The notes beneath the pieces are model-generated. The model made no database searches. It saw only the letters and a list, made by a program, of their open reading frames with translations, and was not told where the DNA came from. 64,000 nucleotides of DNA from an uncultured candidate division WPS-2 bacterium (GTDB lineage: Bacteria > Vulcanimicrobiota > Vulcanimicrobiia > Vulcanimicrobiales > Vulcanimicrobiaceae). The stretch spans positions 1-64,000 of the forward strand of contig CALEYW010000082.1 of NCBI GenBank assembly GCA_937927945.1, in the 5' to 3' direction. Positions 52,687 to 62,425 of this stretch are shown here, piece after piece. Position 1 is the stretch's first letter. Every line of letters starts with the position of its first letter. The position numbers and the translations under genes were made by a program.

Positions 52687-53849
52687 TCGCGCAGAGCGCC
52701 GCGCGGGCGCGCGAACGATTCGCCGGGATCGACACCAACACGTGGCTGGTGTCGCACTCGATGGGCGCGCCGCCGCTCGCCGCGCGCGACGCGCTGGTGC
52801 GCTATCACGAGCGCTGGGCCGAGGGCGGCCCGGAAGGCGCGTGGCCGGAGTGGCTGGACGAGGCGCGCGCGATCGGCGACGGCATCGGCGCGATCATCGG
52901 CGCGCCTGCCGGCAGCGTCGCCCTCGCGCCGAACGTCAGCCTGCTGCAATCGGCGCTCGCCTCGTCGCTGGACCTGCGCCCATCGGCCGGCTCAGGGCAG
53001 GGTCGCAACGAGATCGTCTACGAAGCGCTGCAGTTTCCGTCGCTCGCCTACGTTTGGACCGCGTGGGAGCGCGCCGGCGCGAAGACCGTGCGCGTCGCGA
53101 CCGACGACGGCCGCACGATCCCGACCGACCGCATCTGCTCGGCGATCACCGAACACACCGCGCTGGTCGTGCTCTCGCACGCGTACTATCAGAGCGCGGT
53201 GCTGATCGATCTGCCGCCGATCGTCGCGCGCGCGCGCGAGGTCGGCGCGCTGGTCGTTCTCGACGCGTACCAGACGACGGGGATCGTCCCGTACGACGTC
53301 GTCGCGCTCGATCTCGACGTCGTCGTCGGCGGCTCGCACAAGTGGCTGTGCGGCGGTCCCGGCTGCGGCTGGATATACGTGCGGCCCTCGCTCGCGCAGC
53401 GCTTTCGGCCGATGGTCACGGGCTGGTTCGGGCACCGCGTTCCGTTCGCGTTCGAGCCGCCGCCAATCGAGTACGCGAGCGATCAGCTGCGCTGGGCGAG
53501 CGGTACGCCGACGATCCCGGGCTACCTGGCGGCCCGGCCCGGTCACGATCTGATCCGCGAGGTCGGCGTCCCGGCGATCCGCGCGCACAACACGCGCCTC
53601 ACGAAGTACCTCACCGAAGCGGCGCTCGAACGCGGCTGGCAGGTGAACACGCCGCTCGATCCCGCCAAGCGCACCGGCTGGGTCGGCATCGACGTACCGG
53701 ACGCCGAGCGCGTCCAGCACGAACTCCAGCAGCGGCGTATCTTCGTCGACCACCGGCCGGGCTGCGGGCTGCGGGTGAGCGCGCACTTCTACACGACCGA
53801 CGAGGAGATCGAGCGTTTCATAGGTGCGATGGACGCGCTGGTGGGGTAA
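52683..53849 (+). CDS. kynU: Kynureninase-like PLP enzyme
   Basis: The 388-residue fold-type I PLP enzyme has the kynureninase layout: NTWLVSHSMGAPPLAARDAL, VVLSHAYYQSAVLIDL, LDAYQTTGIVPYDVVALDLD and the PLP Lys in GGSHKWLCGGPGCGW, where kynureninases have a CSYKYL sequence. Overlap with kynA supports cleavage of kynurenine or 3-hydroxykynurenine. No kynurenine formamidase or kynurenine monooxygenase gene is seen here. A related cysteine-desulfurase-like role cannot be ruled out. Confidence 0.78.
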   Translation: MIAQSAARARERFAGIDTNTWLVSHSMGAPPLAARDALVRYHERWAEGGPEGAWPEWLDEARAIGDGIGAIIGAPAGSVALAPNVSLLQSALASSLDLRPSAGSGQGRNEIVYEALQFPSLAYVWTAWERAGAKTVRVATDDGRTIPTDRICSAITEHTALVVLSHAYYQSAVLIDLPPIVARAREVGALVVLDAYQTTGIVPYDVVALDLDVVVGGSHKWLCGGPGCGWIYVRPSLAQRFRPMVTGWFGHRVPFAFEPPPIEYASDQLRWASGTPTIPGYLAARPGHDLIREVGVPAIRAHNTRLTKYLTEAALERGWQVNTPLDPAKRTGWVGIDVPDAERVQHELQQRRIFVDHRPGCGLRVSAHFYTTDEEIERFIGAMDALVG

Positions 53850-53857
53850 GTCATACC

Positions 53858-54517
53858 ATGGACATTCCCGGCCGCCTGGTGTTCTTTGCCGCCGCAGCGC
53901 TCACGTTCGGCGTGCCGAGCGGGGCGTTCGCGCAAATCTCGCCGATGCCGTCGGCCACGAACGCCGGGATGACCGGGACGCCGGTGACGCCGCAGCCCGA
54001 GACCTCGGCACATACCCGCGGCTCGCTCCCGGGCTGGCGCCGCACGGACGTTTCGGGTGAGATACCGCCCGGCGCGCAGATCAAAGCAATGAAGAGCGGC
54101 TCGCTGACCCGCGCGCAAGTGATCTACGGGTTGACGCATCAGGTGCGGGAAGCCAAGCAGCTCGCCAAACTGAAGACGGTCGCCTTCGCTCGGCTGCGCG
54201 TCTACCGGCTGCCGCCGTCGCTCAAGACGATGTTCCACGTCAGCGATGCCGAGTCGCAAGCGCTCGTCGTCGCGATGCTCGGAGAGGGCGTGCGCGTAGC
54301 GCAGACGACAGCAGCGCTACCCGACACCGACGCCAGCAGCTCGCCGATCCAATACCTGCGCGACGTGCTCGCCGACATCACCGTGAGCAACGCGCTCGAG
54401 AACTCGAACCGCAACGTCGCATTGCAGAACGTGCTCTACGACAACAAGATCCCGATCGGCCAGGTCGTCGGCCTCTACGTCGGCGGCGGCGGTATCATCA
54501 CCACGATCAGCAAGTAG
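53858..54517 (+). CDS. Exported protein of unknown function
   Basis: The 219-residue product has a signal peptide (LVFFAAAALTFGVPSGAFA) and no recognised domain. It contains a Thr/Pro-rich segment after the leader, helical stretches (GLTHQVREAKQLAKLKTVA, SNALENSNRNVALQNVL) and a glycine-rich end (LYVGGGGIITTISK). It lies 8 bp after the kynU stop and may share its transcript, but nothing in the sequence suggests a role in tryptophan breakdown. Confidence 0.65.
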   Translation: MDIPGRLVFFAAAALTFGVPSGAFAQISPMPSATNAGMTGTPVTPQPETSAHTRGSLPGWRRTDVSGEIPPGAQIKAMKSGSLTRAQVIYGLTHQVREAKQLAKLKTVAFARLRVYRLPPSLKTMFHVSDAESQALVVAMLGEGVRVAQTTAALPDTDASSSPIQYLRDVLADITVSNALENSNRNVALQNVLYDNKIPIGQVVGLYVGGGGIITTISK

Positions 54518-54537
54518 GGTCGTCCGGACGGCGCCGC

Positions 54538-55299
54538 TCACACGGAGGCGAGCAGCAACTCCATCTCCGCGTGGATCGTGCCGTTCGACGCGAGGATGGA
54601 GCCGGTGGCGACGTCGAACGCGCCGCCGTCGATCGCGCCGACTCGTCCACCGGCCTCGGCGATCAGCACCGCACCCGCCGCGACGTCCCACGGCGCGAGA
54701 TCGAATTCCCAGAACGCGTCGAAGACGCCGGCCGCGACGAAGGCGAGATCGAGCGCCGCGCTGCCGTCCCGACGCACCGCTTGCGCCGCGTGCGAGAGCG
54801 CGGCGAAGTACGGGCCGTTGCGCGAGTAGTTGGCGGGATTGAAGCCGGTGCAGATCATCGCACGGTCGACCGCGTCCACGGTCGAAACCCGGATCGGCTT
54901 GCCGTTCCGCGTCGCGCCGCGTCCACGCTGCGCGGCGAAGAGCTCCTCGAGAAGCGGGGCATAGACGACGCCGGCTTCTAGGACACCGGCCCGTTCGTAC
55001 CCGATCGAGACGCAGAACAGCGGATAGCGGTGCGCATAGTTCGTGGTGCCGTCGAGCGGATCGACGATGAAGCGCTCGTCGCCCGTGCCGGCATAGGTAC
55101 CGCCCTCCTCCCCGAGGATCGTGGCCGACGGAAACGCGGCGCGGATCCGCTCGACGATCAGCGCTTCGCTCGCGCGGTCGGCGTCGGTGACCAGGTCGTG
55201 CGGCCGCTTCTGCTCGATCGAGCGGGGTGAGCCGAGCCGGTCGCGCAGCAGCGCGCCGGCGTCGCGGGCGAGCGCGGAGATGAACGCGAGCGGGTCCAC
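54538..55299 (-). CDS. Inositol monophosphatase family protein
   Basis: The 253-residue phosphatase carries the metal-site sequences LGEEGG, VDPLDGTTNYAHRYPLFC and the late WDVAAGAVLIAEAGG. It hydrolyses inositol-1-phosphate or related sugar phosphates; SuhB and histidinol-phosphatase (HisN-type) activities are also known in the family, so substrate is open. It starts with a GTG at 55299 and is divergent from the DUF4149 gene by 17 bp. Confidence 0.9.
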   Translation of the reverse strand: MDPLAFISALARDAGALLRDRLGSPRSIEQKRPHDLVTDADRASEALIVERIRAAFPSATILGEEGGTYAGTGDERFIVDPLDGTTNYAHRYPLFCVSIGYERAGVLEAGVVYAPLLEELFAAQRGRGATRNGKPIRVSTVDAVDRAMICTGFNPANYSRNGPYFAALSHAAQAVRRDGSAALDLAFVAAGVFDAFWEFDLAPWDVAAGAVLIAEAGGRVGAIDGGAFDVATGSILASNGTIHAEMELLLASV

Positions 55300-55316
55300 G
55301 GGGCCTCTCTTCGGAA

Positions 55317-55802
55317 GTGGCGAGACTGATGAGAAGAGAGGCTTCCGGACTGCGCGACCGCGTCCTCGCGGCGATCGAGATCACCGCCTTGGGGATTTGG
55401 CTGGGTGCGCTGATCGGGTTCGCGTTCATCTTCGCCCCGTTGGCGTTCCGGCTCGTCGCGGCGCTCGACGTCGGGCGTTTCGCCGTACTAACCGCCAGCG
55501 CGCTCACAGCTCTGACGCAATGGGGCTACGCGCTTGGCGGCATCGCCATCCTGGTCGCACTTGCGCGCGCGATCGACGCCGGCGACCGCACGTGGGACAT
55601 CGTGCGGGCCGCGCTCGTCGCGCTGGCGCTCGGCCTAGCCGCGTACGAGCAGGAGGCGATCGTTCCGGCGATGCAGGCGACCTCCGATCTGCGCGGGGCG
55701 GAATACCATGCGCTCCACCAGCGTTCGAGCACGATCTACGGCGGCGCGGCGCTGCTCGCGCTCGCCGCGCTCGTCATGGCGGCGGCCCGCCGTGAGACCT
55801 AG
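55317..55802 (+). CDS. DUF4149 membrane protein
   Basis: The 161-residue protein has four hydrophobic helices and the DUF4149 pattern: ITALGIWLGALIGFAFIFAP near the start and HQRSSTIYGGAALLALAALV at the end, with the EQEAIVPAM loop between. Its function is unknown. The GTG at 55317 or the ATG at 55329 may start it. It overlaps the next, convergent gene by four bases. Confidence 0.7.
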   Translation: MARLMRREASGLRDRVLAAIEITALGIWLGALIGFAFIFAPLAFRLVAALDVGRFAVLTASALTALTQWGYALGGIAILVALARAIDAGDRTWDIVRAALVALALGLAAYEQEAIVPAMQATSDLRGAEYHALHQRSSTIYGGAALLALAALVMAAARRET

Positions 55803-56557
55803 CTGACGACCAGCGTGTACTGCACGATCGCGGGATAAGAGCCCGGGGGCTGCGAGTTCGGAACGACGATCTTTAGGTCCACGCAGTGCTGTTGCGACTG
55901 CCCCGCCGTCCCAGACCAGGTCTTTTCGCCGGGCGTCCCCGAGTTCGCGAACGTATGAAACGTCGCCGCCAAATCGGGAACCGCCCACGACAGATAGCTT
56001 GTCGTCGGATAGTTCATCATCGGATACGTACCGGTAGCGGTCGTATTTGTCGTTCCGTACGCCCAGTCGACCAAAGAGTGGGTCGTCGGATAGTAGGTGA
56101 AGACCTCGTACGCGCACGCGAAGGGTGTCGTCCCATACCCGGCATAGAGCATTGACGTGTGCGGAATGACATGCAGGTACATGGCATTCGGGTCCGGCTT
56201 TGCGATGAAGCGCACTGGAACCGGCGTCGGTTGCGCCGTGACCGCCTGCGCGATCATCAGGCCGCTGGGCACAACGTCCCACGCGCTCCCGGAAGACGCC
56301 ACCTGCAATGGGCCGCCGAAGGGATCGGCGACCAGCCGCGCGATCCCGGGCGCGACGGCGACGCCGCGCACCGGAGCGACCTCCGCAGGCGGCACTGCAC
56401 GATGCATCACGACCGGCGCGGGGCTCGGCGTGATCACGACCGTGAGGTACACCGTTTTGTAGGTCTTGGAACTCTGAAGAGCGTCGGCTTGCGAGAAGAC
56501 CGCGAGGGCCGCCATCGTTCCGAGCGCCAACAGTGCGAGTTGATTCGTGCGTTTCAA
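55799..56557 (-). CDS. Secreted beta-rich protein, last gene of the surface locus
   Basis: The 252-residue protein begins with a signal peptide (MKRTNQLALLALGTMAALAVF...ADA) and a Pro/Val/Ala-rich N-terminal part, then aromatic-rich strands (YPMMNYPTTSYLSWAVP) and a C-terminal strand IVQYTLVVS. That strand resembles those ending the two preceding proteins. It starts at TTG (56557) overlapping the upstream stop as TTGA. The family is unknown. It could be a surface subunit or tip component. Confidence 0.6.
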   Translation of the reverse strand: MKRTNQLALLALGTMAALAVFSQADALQSSKTYKTVYLTVVITPSPAPVVMHRAVPPAEVAPVRGVAVAPGIARLVADPFGGPLQVASSGSAWDVVPSGLMIAQAVTAQPTPVPVRFIAKPDPNAMYLHVIPHTSMLYAGYGTTPFACAYEVFTYYPTTHSLVDWAYGTTNTTATGTYPMMNYPTTSYLSWAVPDLAATFHTFANSGTPGEKTWSGTAGQSQQHCVDLKIVVPNSQPPGSYPAIVQYTLVVS

Positions 56558-57237
56558 TTTCCGACCACCGTGTAGACGATATAGACGTCGAACTGGCTGA
56601 TCGGGGTCGCGCCCGAGAGCCGGAGCTGATAATCGAACCCTCGGCTCAGGTTACCGGGCGCCGCGGAACTCCACACGGCCGAACCGGCCGACGGGATGCC
56701 TCCGGTGCCCGAGTAGTCAATCCCATTCACACCGTTGAGACCGATCGGCGTTCCGCTCGTGCGGTTGAACGACGTGGCCGACGAATACGGCGTATTGCCG
56801 GAACTGTTCACCAGCCAGAACAGCGTTTGCGCCAACGGGAACGTCGCCGGGGTCGGAACCGGGTTGCTGCCGTTCAGATCGGTCGCACCCTCGGCGTACA
56901 CGACGAAGCCCGCGTTGTCGTTCGTCTGGACGTTGATTTGCGCCGCGTATTTGTAGAGGTACTGGTACCCGACGACGGCGCTGCCGAAATCGACCGTGCC
57001 GCCGTTGAGAACAGCCGCCGGCCCCGGTGCCGGGGTCGAACCGCTGCCGCTCCCGCCACTCGGCCCGAAACCGGTCATGTAGTTCGGGATGACCTGTGCC
57101 CTGACGGTGGCGAGAACCTTGTACTTGAGCTGCGCGGAGCCCGTGCTCGGCGTGCCGCCCGCGAACGCCGGGGCGGTTGTCAGGAGCAGCGCGGTGGCTG
57201 CGGCGGTAAGCGTTCGCATCCTCACGATTCGTTCCAT
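56554..57237 (-). CDS. SAQLKY-type secreted protein, second copy
   Basis: The 227-residue protein has a signal peptide (RTLTAAATALLLTTAPAFA) and shares the STGSAQLKYKVLATVRAQV start with its paralogue near 63 kb. A Gly/Ser/Pro linker, then strands with QINVQTNDNAGFVVYAEG, follow, and the end is SQFDVYIVYTVVGN. It is probably a subunit exported to the surface. The ATG at 57237 shares one base with the stop of the 1435-residue gene (TGATG). Confidence 0.65.
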   Translation of the reverse strand: MERIVRMRTLTAAATALLLTTAPAFAGGTPSTGSAQLKYKVLATVRAQVIPNYMTGFGPSGGSGSGSTPAPGPAAVLNGGTVDFGSAVVGYQYLYKYAAQINVQTNDNAGFVVYAEGATDLNGSNPVPTPATFPLAQTLFWLVNSSGNTPYSSATSFNRTSGTPIGLNGVNGIDYSGTGGIPSAGSAVWSSAAPGNLSRGFDYQLRLSGATPISQFDVYIVYTVVGN

Positions 57238-60200
57238 CAATTCGCGATCAGCGTGTAGGTGAGGGTGATCGTCGTCGCCGCGTTGTTGTTGACGCTCAGC
57301 GGGTTGACGGTCACCCGGTAGGACATGATGTTGTCGATCGGGTTATGATACGCGGAGCCGCCCGTCCAGTTGGAGGCGGGGAGCGTTCCGCTTGTCGGGA
57401 TCAACGTCCCAGGAGCGGTGGCCGGTAGGCTCAGCGTGAGCGTCCCGGTCCCCGGTGTCCCCGAATGCCCCGTCTGCATGAACGTGGTGACCTGTCCGCT
57501 CGACGTGGTGGGGTTGACGTCGGCCGACACCGAGAGATTCCACCCGTTGGTGTCGTCGCTGTAGACCGTCGCGCCGAGCGTATCGAGGATCGTCGCGGTG
57601 CCGGCGATGGTGCTGAGGTCGATGATCGGCGTCGCGCTGTTCGTGAACGTACAACCGCCGCACGTCAGGGCCGCCGCCGTGCCTTGGCCGAAGAACGTCC
57701 CGCCCGGCCACGCCGCACCGGTCGGTACCTCGATGACGAGCCGGGCGTCGGTGATGACGCGGAGCGTGTTCGAGAGGCTGTAGATCGGCAGCGTGTTCGG
57801 GTTACCGCCGCCGCGCGGATCGGGCGGCGTCGCGTTTGCGGTGGCGACCGCGGAGTCGAACCGGAACGTCGAGCCGACGTCGTACGGCGAGGTCGCGTAG
57901 AAGAAGACGTCGAGATTCTGCCCGACCGCGATGTTGCAACCCGAGAGCTGCAGCAGTCCCGACGTCCCGGGCGCTCCGTTCACTGCCTGCACGAGCGAGA
58001 GGTACGAGTTTCCGAGGCACTTCGAACCGCCAACCCCGGCGCCCGCGCCGTACACGTAGATCGACGTTGGGACCACCCTCCAGGGGTTCGCCGTATCGAA
58101 GAGCTGGCCCGACGTGTTTGCCCACGGGATCGCGAGGCTCACGTTCGTGATGTTGGTCGAACCGTTGTTGTGCAGCTCGAAGACGAAGCCGTTGCCGTTG
58201 TTGAAGTCGGCCCACGAACCGACGACGGGCTGGCTGCCGAACGTGACGCTCTGGATCGGCGCGACGGGCGGGTGCGACGGCGCCGCGGTGTATCCGCCGG
58301 CGAACGTGAAGCTGGTCTGCGCCGTCGTGTTGGCGACGGTCAGCACCGGGATCTGCGAGCCGGTCGCCGGGACGACAGCGCCGCCGTTCGCGCCGACGAC
58401 CGTCCAGTTGACGTTGTACGTTCCGACCGTCGGGGCTGAGGCGTAATTGAAGTTGATCGTGAGGCTGCCGCCCGGCGGGAGCGAGCTCGAGTCGGTGGTC
58501 GCGGCGCATGGCGTCGACGTTTGCGCCGCGACGTTCGGCGCCGTGCCGACCGCGCACAGATCGATCAGCCACTGGCCCAGTGTCCCGGTAGCGTTCGCGT
58601 TCCAGGTCGCGCCGTTCGAGCCCGTGACCGAGGTGACGGTCGGGTAGATTCCCGCACCGGCCGCCGGCACCGTCACCAGCAGCTGGCTGACGTAGTCGGG
58701 ATTCGGATCGAGCCCGGTCGACGTGTTGAGAAACTTGAAGGTCCAGCTCTGGTTCGCCAGAGCCGGCACGACGGCCGGCGTGATCGCCGCGGACATGAGC
58801 GACGTGTCCAACGAGAACACTCCGAGCTCGGTCGAGTCGACGTTCTGCGTTCCGGCGACCGCGTTCGTCAGCGTGTTCGTCGGCGCCATCTGGAACACTG
58901 TCCCGCCGCCGCCGCCGAAGTTCATCGGATTGCCGTAATTGGCCGTCGCTGCGATCTCCTGGAACGGGAACGCGGAGAGCAGGATCGGAACGCGCAGTAC
59001 GAACGTCGCGCTCTTTCCGGTCGCAATCCCGGGCGTCGTGGCTTTTGTCTTCGCCGCAAGCGCGAACGCGTTCGGACCGAGCGTTCCGTCACCGAGGATG
59101 CCGTTCCCGGCGTTGCCGTTCTGGGTGACGAGCTGCCAGTTGGCGGTCTGATTGGTCGCGTTGACCGTCGCCGACGTGATCGACGGCATGAGTACGTTGG
59201 GATCGACCGTCGGCGGCATGACGAATTCGATGCTGTAGATTGGGCCGGGTCCATTGTTGGTGACCGTGATCGTCAGCGGATAGTAGCTGGTCGGCGGGTA
59301 CGCCGCACCGTTGGACGGCGCCCCGTGCGTGCCCGACCGGTACATCGCCTGGTCGTAGCGCGGCGTCCCCAGCAGCGAACCCGCACCGGCATACGTGCCG
59401 ACCGTGAGCGAGTACGTCGCTTCATTGTTCGACCCGACGACATTGTTGCTGTACACCGCCAGCCCGTTGCTCGCCGTGTTCGTCATTGTCGCGTTGTAGC
59501 CGCTGGGCGCGATACCGTGCAGCGGGGTGATCTGCGTTTGCAGCACGCACGCGGTCGTGCAGACGCTTGGAGGGACCATAATTGATATCGGGATCGAGAT
59601 CGTCGCATTGGGCGGCAGCGATTGCCCGACAACCGCAGGCGTCGCATTGATCTGCGCCCCGCTCACCAAGGTGAGGTTCCAGGTCTGACCGATCGAGTCG
59701 ATCGCCGTCGTCACGCCGCCCTGGAGGGCGAGCGTGACGTTGCCGGCGGTGTCGTTACGGATGGTGATCGCCTTGAGCGCGTCGCCGTTCCAGTTGCCAT
59801 ACAGCGTTCCGGCGGTATTGCGCACGGTCGCCGTGACGCTCGTCGGGTTGCCGGACGGATTCCCGTTCACATACGAACCGGCCGGGTTCGTCCACTGGAA
59901 CGTGCTGCCATACGAAACCAGCGTGAACGATTTCGAGCCGACGACCGTGCTCGTGTTCGTGTCGTAGAACTGCGCGGTGTAGACGTTCGGCGCAAACGGG
60001 ATCTGCGTCGCGCTGAACGAGGTGAAATTCGTCGCGTTGATCGGGAACGGCACCTGCTGCACCCCGCTCGAAGCGCCGGACGCCGTGAACGAATACGGTA
60101 GCGAGAAGGCCTGCGGCGACCCGAAGGCGGGATTGCCGTCAGTCGTGGTCGAGCTGAGCACCACGCCGTTGGCGTTGCTGACGGTGATGCGGTAGACGTG

Positions 60201-61544
60201 CCCGCTCGTCAGGCCGGAAACCTGATAGTTCAGGCCGGTGACCGATTGCTCCGGCGTCGCCGCGCCACCCGGGGTCCCCAACAGCCCGTCGGTCGCGAAC
60301 GTATCGCTCAGGTTCGTGCCGTTGCCCAGCGTCGAATTGTACGGAACGAGCGAGCTCCACGTCACCGTCGAGGGGTTCAGTGAGATCTGCTGCGTCGAGA
60401 TCAAGTCGTTGGTCGTCGCGTCGAAGAGCTGGACCGTTTGGGTTCCGAGGCTGTTCGCTCCGGACGACGGCGTCGCATATTGCCCGGACAGCGACTGCGA
60501 CGTCGGCAGAATCCCCGTCGCGCCCGAAACGAAGCACGTCCCGCTGCCGAAGTTCTGCGCGCCCGCCGGGATCGCGAAGACGCACGGCAGACCGTTGCCG
60601 GACGTGTTCACGAAGCCGAACGAGTAAAAGTGGGCGGGATTGAGCCCGCTGCCGGAAACGTAGACCGTCGCGCCTGAGGCGAAGTCGTTCGCCTTGATCG
60701 TGAAACCCGCATTCGAGTACGTCGCGAAGTTGAGCGTGCCGAGCACGACGCTGTAGGCGACCGCTTCATACGCATTGGTCGCGGAGTTCTGGACCGCGAT
60801 CGTCCAGACACCTGAGTAGGGAAAGTCCGTCGCGCCGGTGCGCGTCGGACCGATCCCGAAGATGTTGTCGGGTGACGCAGTCAGCGGCGTCGAGAGCGTC
60901 ATCTCTGCGTAGTACGGAACCTGCTGGCCCGACCCCGGCGTCTGCATGCACCGGCCCGAACCGTCGGTCTGGAACGTGTCGGCGACCTGTCCGCCGTTGA
61001 CGTAGTCCGTCGGCGTGACGCGGTAGGCCGTGCCGTCGGGCGGAAAGACGAGGTACCGGTAGTTCGTGTTGGCCCGGAGGTTCTGGCACAACCAGTACAC
61101 GTTGGCGCCGTACGAGAGCGTCTGGTCGTCGAGATACGGGACGGACGATGTGCCGGTCAGCACGATCGTCGCGCCGCTGGCGGACTGGCGCCAGCGCGCG
61201 CGATGCTTGAGCAAGTCGGTCAGCTTCGGAATCGGCGGACGCGCCCCGCGATACGGAATCAGCCGCGACGGACTCGCCTTGCCGGTTTGGATGAGGCGCG
61301 CCAATGCCTTGAGGCTGTCGCCGCTGGAGCCGGTGCCCGTGGAGCGCAACTCTCCGTGCATCTGCCTTTGGTTACCGAGAGGTAGCGGCGGAGCTGCCGG
61401 CGCGACGGTCGCGGTTGAACGCGGGCCGCCTACCGTACGCTGTACCGCCGACGTCGATTGCGCCAGCGCAACGAACGCGCCGACGCCGAGGACGCCGGCG
61501 ACAACGAAGGCGAGGATCGCCAACGCGCGCGACAAGTGGTGCAT
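57237..61544 (-). CDS. Giant secreted adhesin-like protein, 1435 residues
   Basis: The protein has an uncleaved-looking N-terminal helix (AILAFVVAGVLGVGAFVALA), then about 1400 residues of Asn/Thr/Ser/Gly-rich strands typical of large secreted, beta-sandwich or beta-helical proteins. Repeated Ig-like units can be sensed (LTITVTNNGPGPIYSIEFVM; WTFKFLNTSTGLDPNPDYV), some of them near the DUF11 type, and scattered Cys pairs occur (CTTACVLQ, CGGCTF). The end is TTITLTYTLIAN. I recognise no specific family. Its position between a chaperone and small SAQLKY proteins suggests a surface fibre, adhesin or scaffold. It starts 33 bp after the chaperone. Confidence 0.65.
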   Translation of the reverse strand: MHHLSRALAILAFVVAGVLGVGAFVALAQSTSAVQRTVGGPRSTATVAPAAPPLPLGNQRQMHGELRSTGTGSSGDSLKALARLIQTGKASPSRLIPYRGARPPIPKLTDLLKHRARWRQSASGATIVLTGTSSVPYLDDQTLSYGANVYWLCQNLRANTNYRYLVFPPDGTAYRVTPTDYVNGGQVADTFQTDGSGRCMQTPGSGQQVPYYAEMTLSTPLTASPDNIFGIGPTRTGATDFPYSGVWTIAVQNSATNAYEAVAYSVVLGTLNFATYSNAGFTIKANDFASGATVYVSGSGLNPAHFYSFGFVNTSGNGLPCVFAIPAGAQNFGSGTCFVSGATGILPTSQSLSGQYATPSSGANSLGTQTVQLFDATTNDLISTQQISLNPSTVTWSSLVPYNSTLGNGTNLSDTFATDGLLGTPGGAATPEQSVTGLNYQVSGLTSGHVYRITVSNANGVVLSSTTTDGNPAFGSPQAFSLPYSFTASGASSGVQQVPFPINATNFTSFSATQIPFAPNVYTAQFYDTNTSTVVGSKSFTLVSYGSTFQWTNPAGSYVNGNPSGNPTSVTATVRNTAGTLYGNWNGDALKAITIRNDTAGNVTLALQGGVTTAIDSIGQTWNLTLVSGAQINATPAVVGQSLPPNATISIPISIMVPPSVCTTACVLQTQITPLHGIAPSGYNATMTNTASNGLAVYSNNVVGSNNEATYSLTVGTYAGAGSLLGTPRYDQAMYRSGTHGAPSNGAAYPPTSYYPLTITVTNNGPGPIYSIEFVMPPTVDPNVLMPSITSATVNATNQTANWQLVTQNGNAGNGILGDGTLGPNAFALAAKTKATTPGIATGKSATFVLRVPILLSAFPFQEIAATANYGNPMNFGGGGGTVFQMAPTNTLTNAVAGTQNVDSTELGVFSLDTSLMSAAITPAVVPALANQSWTFKFLNTSTGLDPNPDYVSQLLVTVPAAGAGIYPTVTSVTGSNGATWNANATGTLGQWLIDLCAVGTAPNVAAQTSTPCAATTDSSSLPPGGSLTINFNYASAPTVGTYNVNWTVVGANGGAVVPATGSQIPVLTVANTTAQTSFTFAGGYTAAPSHPPVAPIQSVTFGSQPVVGSWADFNNGNGFVFELHNNGSTNITNVSLAIPWANTSGQLFDTANPWRVVPTSIYVYGAGAGVGGSKCLGNSYLSLVQAVNGAPGTSGLLQLSGCNIAVGQNLDVFFYATSPYDVGSTFRFDSAVATANATPPDPRGGGNPNTLPIYSLSNTLRVITDARLVIEVPTGAAWPGGTFFGQGTAAALTCGGCTFTNSATPIIDLSTIAGTATILDTLGATVYSDDTNGWNLSVSADVNPTTSSGQVTTFMQTGHSGTPGTGTLTLSLPATAPGTLIPTSGTLPASNWTGGSAYHNPIDNIMSYRVTVNPLSVNNNAATTITLTYTLIAN

Positions 61545-61577
61545 GTATTCTCCGGAATCCGTTCCGATTCGGTGCGC

Positions 61578-62366
61578 TCAGCGCACCGTGATGTTCGCTT
61601 GGCCCGCAACGAGATTCGGGCCGCCATAGTCGACGAGTGCGACGACGGAGTACGAACCTGGAGCGAGCTTCTTGCCGACCGCGTCGATGAGACGTTTGCC
61701 GGCTCGTTCAACGAGCAATCCTTGCGGGAAAGCGATGCGATCGACCAGGGCTCCGCCCTGTTTGATCTCGACTCGCCCGCTCAAGTATACGTGCGCGTTC
61801 CCCGTATTGCGAAAGTCGACGAGGTAATGCTGACCGTCACTCAGCGCTTGGGCCTTCACGTCGTCGACTTCTCCGGCGATGCGCGTCGACTCGGGGATGA
61901 TCACGTAGATCTTCGAGGCGATGCGCTCCACGATCGACAACCCGCCGCCGTGGCGTGTGGGTCGCGTCGTGAAGAATACGAGGTTGCTGTACTCACCGTT
62001 CGCCGTCGACGGGACGTCGACGGAGAACCGAACCTGCGCGAACGTTCCCGGTTCGAGATCGAACTCGCGCGGGTTGATCGTGATGTCCTTCGAGAGCGAG
62101 TACGGCGACTTGCCCGGTGGTGCGAAGGCGTAATTGCCGGTCGGTCCCACCAGGTAATCGGAGAGCGAGGCGACGATGTGAACCGCCGCAGCGCTCGTGT
62201 TCCGAACGGTGATGGGGAACGTCTCCTGCTTGCCGGGCTGCGTGGTCAGCTCGTACTTCGCAGGGGAGACGTCGACGGAGATGTCGGCCGCCGACGGAGC
62301 GGTGACCGCGAACCCGAAGGTCGCGATCGTTCCGAGAATCTTGAGAAAACGCCAGGGACGTATCAC
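61578..62366 (-). CDS. PapD-like periplasmic chaperone-type protein
   Basis: The 262-residue protein has a signal peptide (LKILGTIATFGFAVTAPSAA) and an Ig-like domain that begins DISVDVSPAKYELTTQPG, followed by FPITVRNTSAAAVHI. This is the pattern of PapD-like chaperones and related Ig proteins. A second Ig-like half ends with ANITVR. The canonical Arg/Lys pair of FGS/FGL chaperones cannot be assigned with certainty. It lies between the subunit-like SAQLKY gene and the giant protein, where a folding chaperone would be expected. No usher gene is in the window. The GTG at 62366 is used. Confidence 0.6.
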   Translation of the reverse strand: MIRPWRFLKILGTIATFGFAVTAPSAADISVDVSPAKYELTTQPGKQETFPITVRNTSAAAVHIVASLSDYLVGPTGNYAFAPPGKSPYSLSKDITINPREFDLEPGTFAQVRFSVDVPSTANGEYSNLVFFTTRPTRHGGGLSIVERIASKIYVIIPESTRIAGEVDDVKAQALSDGQHYLVDFRNTGNAHVYLSGRVEIKQGGALVDRIAFPQGLLVERAGKRLIDAVGKKLAPGSYSVVALVDYGGPNLVAGQANITVR

Positions 62367-62425
62367 TTTATGTTTCTCGGCCGCTCCGCGCGGCGACTGC
62401 AGGTCCGTCAGCTCGACGAAGCGAG

